A stretch of DNA of 64,000 nt, from positions 62,001 through 126,000 of the forward strand of contig NZ_RFLX01000002.1 in assembly GCF_003696345.1 (NCBI RefSeq). Reading direction: 5' to 3'. A program made the translations under genes and the position numbers. This DNA comes from Teichococcus wenyumeiae (lineage in GTDB: Bacteria > Pseudomonadota > Alphaproteobacteria > Acetobacterales > Acetobacteraceae). The notes beneath the pieces are model-generated. The model was not told where the DNA came from. It searched no databases and worked only from the letters and a program-made list of their open reading frames with translations. Positions 63,831-64,000 of this stretch are shown one piece after another (the first letter of the stretch is position 1; every line of letters starts with the position of its first letter).

Positions 63831-64000
63831 CGCCGCCCAGGACGAGATCCGCGACGCGCTGCGCCGCCTGCGCGCCGAGGGTGTGCAGAGGCTGGGCGAG
63901 CGGGTGGACGAGGTGGTGGCCGGCTGGGCCAGCCTGGCCGCCCGCCCCGCCTGGGACGAGGATGCGCGGCAGGGCGCCCGCAGCCTGGCCGCCGCCGCGC
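63823..64000 (+). CDS. Third gene of signalling operon (3' end outside window)
   Basis: Only about 59 residues are visible: MADAAQDEIRDALRRLRAEG, then VQRLGERVDEVVAGWASLAA. The stretch is helical and charged and could be the start of an Hpt (histidine phosphotransfer) or other signalling domain. The phospho-acceptor His would lie beyond the window, so this is a guess. The ATG overlaps the receiver gene by eight bases, so the two are coupled. Confidence 0.6.
   Translation, partial: MADAAQDEIRDALRRLRAEGVQRLGERVDEVVAGWASLAARPAWDEDARQGARSLAAAA

Overview
This window is a gene-dense stretch of a very GC-rich (roughly 70% by eye) bacterial chromosome. Protein families and neighbourhoods point to an alphaproteobacterium, most likely Acetobacteraceae of the Roseomonas type. 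The clues are a DUF6481 coiled-coil protein, a tricarboxylate-receptor (Bug/TctC) gene, the alphaproteobacterial form of family-4-like uracil-DNA glycosylase, FabI starting with MAGKRGLIMGVAND, and ETF-ubiquinone oxidoreductase. The genus is inference. Most genes are ordinary chromosomal genes. I see no insertion sequence, prophage, CRISPR array or rRNA, and two tRNA genes.

Layout. 0-13 kb holds the 5' part of aroQ, a cytosolic Cys-rich copper-storage-like protein, a glycine-zipper lipoprotein, an orphan thiS, a DUF2239 protein, a GNAT, ferredoxin-NADP reductase, an EamA exporter, uvrB, an OmpR-type two-component pair, a metallophosphoesterase and an SDR. 13-22 kb holds two MFS transporters, a YicG/TRIC-type membrane protein and a complete five-gene peptide-type ABC importer on the minus strand (receptor, two permeases, two ATPases). 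22-34 kb holds pdxH divergent from fabI, a cassette of three very small hydrophilic genes, an LprI-like secreted protein, an oxidase/epimerase/uronate-dehydrogenase group, an amidase, tRNA-Arg(CCG), several short conserved genes and a DUF1028 protein. 33-41 kb holds a TRAP transporter (DctP-Q-M) convergent with marC and an AraC regulator, a Gfo/Idh/MocA oxidoreductase and panC.

40.3-46 kb is the most interesting part: a GntR regulator, an aconitase-family hydratase, a PrpF-family isomerase and a Bug receptor. The first three are joined by ATGA start/stop overlaps. Two identical TGTCGACA palindromes 74 bp apart lie at the front. The hydratase keeps its three Fe-S cysteines and almost every recognisable active-site residue, but has Ile where aconitases have the substrate-contacting Ser of the GTDSH motif. 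It may be a tricarboxylate (for example trans-aconitate-type) catabolic module with shifted specificity; this is inference.

46-64 kb holds a CopG-type protein with a PHB-depolymerase-type esterase, a double-PAS hybrid kinase, a chemotaxis receptor, an operon TPR protein-ispE-tRNA-Gln in which the ispE stop codon lies inside the tRNA, ETF-QO, a cysteine-free family-4-like uracil-DNA glycosylase, a soluble lytic transglycosylase, and a signalling operon (hybrid kinase with two receiver domains, a stand-alone receiver, and a third gene cut by the window end).
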